A DNA stretch of 64,000 nt, taken from assembly GCA_963728545.1 (NCBI GenBank), contig CAVSKO010000005.1:1-64000 (forward strand). The letters run 5' to 3'. This DNA is from DASUNP01 sp963728545. GTDB taxonomy: Bacteria; Acidobacteriota; Blastocatellia; UBA7656. Positions 63,450-64,000 of this stretch are shown piece by piece (the stretch's first letter is position 1; every line of letters starts with the position of its first letter). Under the pieces are notes generated by a model that ran no database searches, was not told the DNA's origin, and worked only from the letters and a program-made list of their open reading frames with translations. Made by a program: the position numbers and the translations under genes.

Positions 63450-63986
63450 CTACTTTCGGGTTGAATACTTCTTCCAATCGAAGAAGCCTTTCAAGATGCC
63501 ATACTCGCATAGCCTGAAATATTGCCTTGCCGTGTTACGTGTTTTCTCATTGCTACTAAGGGCGAGTATTTTCCAAAGGCTTGAGTTGATGCCGAGACGC
63601 ATACAGGTCTTTACGTGATGCTTCCACTCTCGTTGGGCTTCGGCGCTTAGGAGTAAGCGGCTTTTATCTCTCAGGCAATCTGCCGCAAAGACCATTGTCT
63701 GAGGAATGTAATAACCAAGATGGCGATATCCTTCCGCCGCTTTCGGCGGCAAGTAATGATCGGCACTTGTCACCTTCGGCAGCTTGATGCCCATCTCTTC
63801 TGACACCAGGGCCACCTGTTGGAAATCGATCCAATTGCCGGTTTCCAATGCCTCCGTCGCACACTTAACGAGCTTGCCACTTAGCAAGTTATCTAAAGTT
63901 GCGATGACTATATTATGTAATTTGTGCAGAGTGCCTGAAAGTATTCTGCCTTTCCAGAAATGATTCAACGCTCCCGCTATGATCAT
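63450..63986 (-). CDS. hypothetical protein
   Basis: A 178-residue, mostly helical protein (MIIAGALNHFWKGRILSGTL, NWIDFQQVALVSEEMGIKLP, KHHVKTCMRLGINSSLWKIL). ATG 63986 has TAAGGA upstream, so the gene is probably complete, although an extension beyond the window cannot be ruled out. No membrane segment or known motif is recognised. Base composition is slightly more AT-rich than the neighbouring genes. Confidence 0.6.
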   Translation of the reverse strand: MIIAGALNHFWKGRILSGTLHKLHNIVIATLDNLLSGKLVKCATEALETGNWIDFQQVALVSEEMGIKLPKVTSADHYLPPKAAEGYRHLGYYIPQTMVFAADCLRDKSRLLLSAEAQREWKHHVKTCMRLGINSSLWKILALSSNEKTRNTARQYFRLCEYGILKGFFDWKKYSTRK

Positions 63987-64000
63987 CACATCCTTAATGA

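Overview
The window is bacterial chromosome of moderate GC. No rRNA, tRNA or taxonomic marker is visible, so the host cannot be fixed. The mix of families (NifJ next to a dihydroorotate-dehydrogenase-like protein, group 3b NiFe-hydrogenase, DUF6064/DUF6920-like/DUF5335/DUF374 proteins, many universal stress proteins, sigma-54-type promoters) fits an Acidobacteriota-like Gram-negative. That is an inference, not an observation.

Layout. 1-4.6 kb: fermentative pyruvate oxidation (DHODH-like protein, frameshifted nifJ). 4.6-6.0 kb: ankyrin protein and a Crp/Fnr regulator with an N-terminal Cys cluster. 6.4-10 kb: Ca2+-type P-ATPase and an AT-rich ferredoxin-NADP reductase-like gene. 10-13.8 kb: five-gene minus-strand operon of membrane, SRPBCC and DUF proteins. 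14-25.8 kb: long minus-strand operon groEL, acetyl-CoA synthetase, PDH E1-alpha, SRPBCC, serine hydrolase, PDH E1-beta, E2, acyl carrier protein and an APH/AAA kinase; the kinase is cut by a 1189-bp IS4-type element with a 9-bp target duplication. 25.9-32.9 kb: seven-gene minus-strand operon (hypothetical, two USPs, phosphoribosyltransferase, ABC ATPase, FtsX permease, HlyD adaptor). 33.2-36.5 kb: plus-strand stress operon (two USPs, Hsp20, CBS pair, small proteins, truncated BON). 36.5-42.9 kb: ATPase fragment, ABC ATPase, secreted protein, PEP synthase, amidohydrolase, PPOX-like protein. 43-49 kb: ZIP transporter, TPR protein, DUF4956 protein. 49-59.3 kb: group 3b hydrogenase, Mg-type P-ATPase, polX (interrupted by a stop), DUF374 acyltransferase. 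59.2-64 kb: patatin, DUF5335, erythromycin-esterase family, L,D-transpeptidase, USP, and an unknown.

Two regulatory layers show in the DNA. (1) Eight good GG-N10-GC sigma-54-type promoters, plus a weaker one before nifJ, precede the stress operons. Three of the intergenic regions carry divergent pairs. (2) A composite operator, GTGA-N5-GTCAC-N8-GTGAC, lies upstream of the ankyrin gene, the DUF operon and the groEL-PDH operon. Its TGTGA-type half-sites match the R-E-x3-R recognition helix of the Crp/Fnr protein encoded nearby.

The gene content (five USPs, Hsp20, CBS pair, Ca-type P-ATPase, APH/AAA kinase, phosphoribosyltransferase, erythromycin-esterase protein, PPOX protein, Crp/Fnr) resembles the DosR dormancy regulon of Mycobacterium tuberculosis, but with sigma-54/Crp-type signals. 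It looks like an anoxia or energy-starvation survival island linked to pyruvate, acetate and hydrogen metabolism.

Caution: at least six genes carry 1-nt indels or a 17-bp duplication, and polX carries one in-frame stop. This density suggests sequencing or assembly error as much as gene decay.
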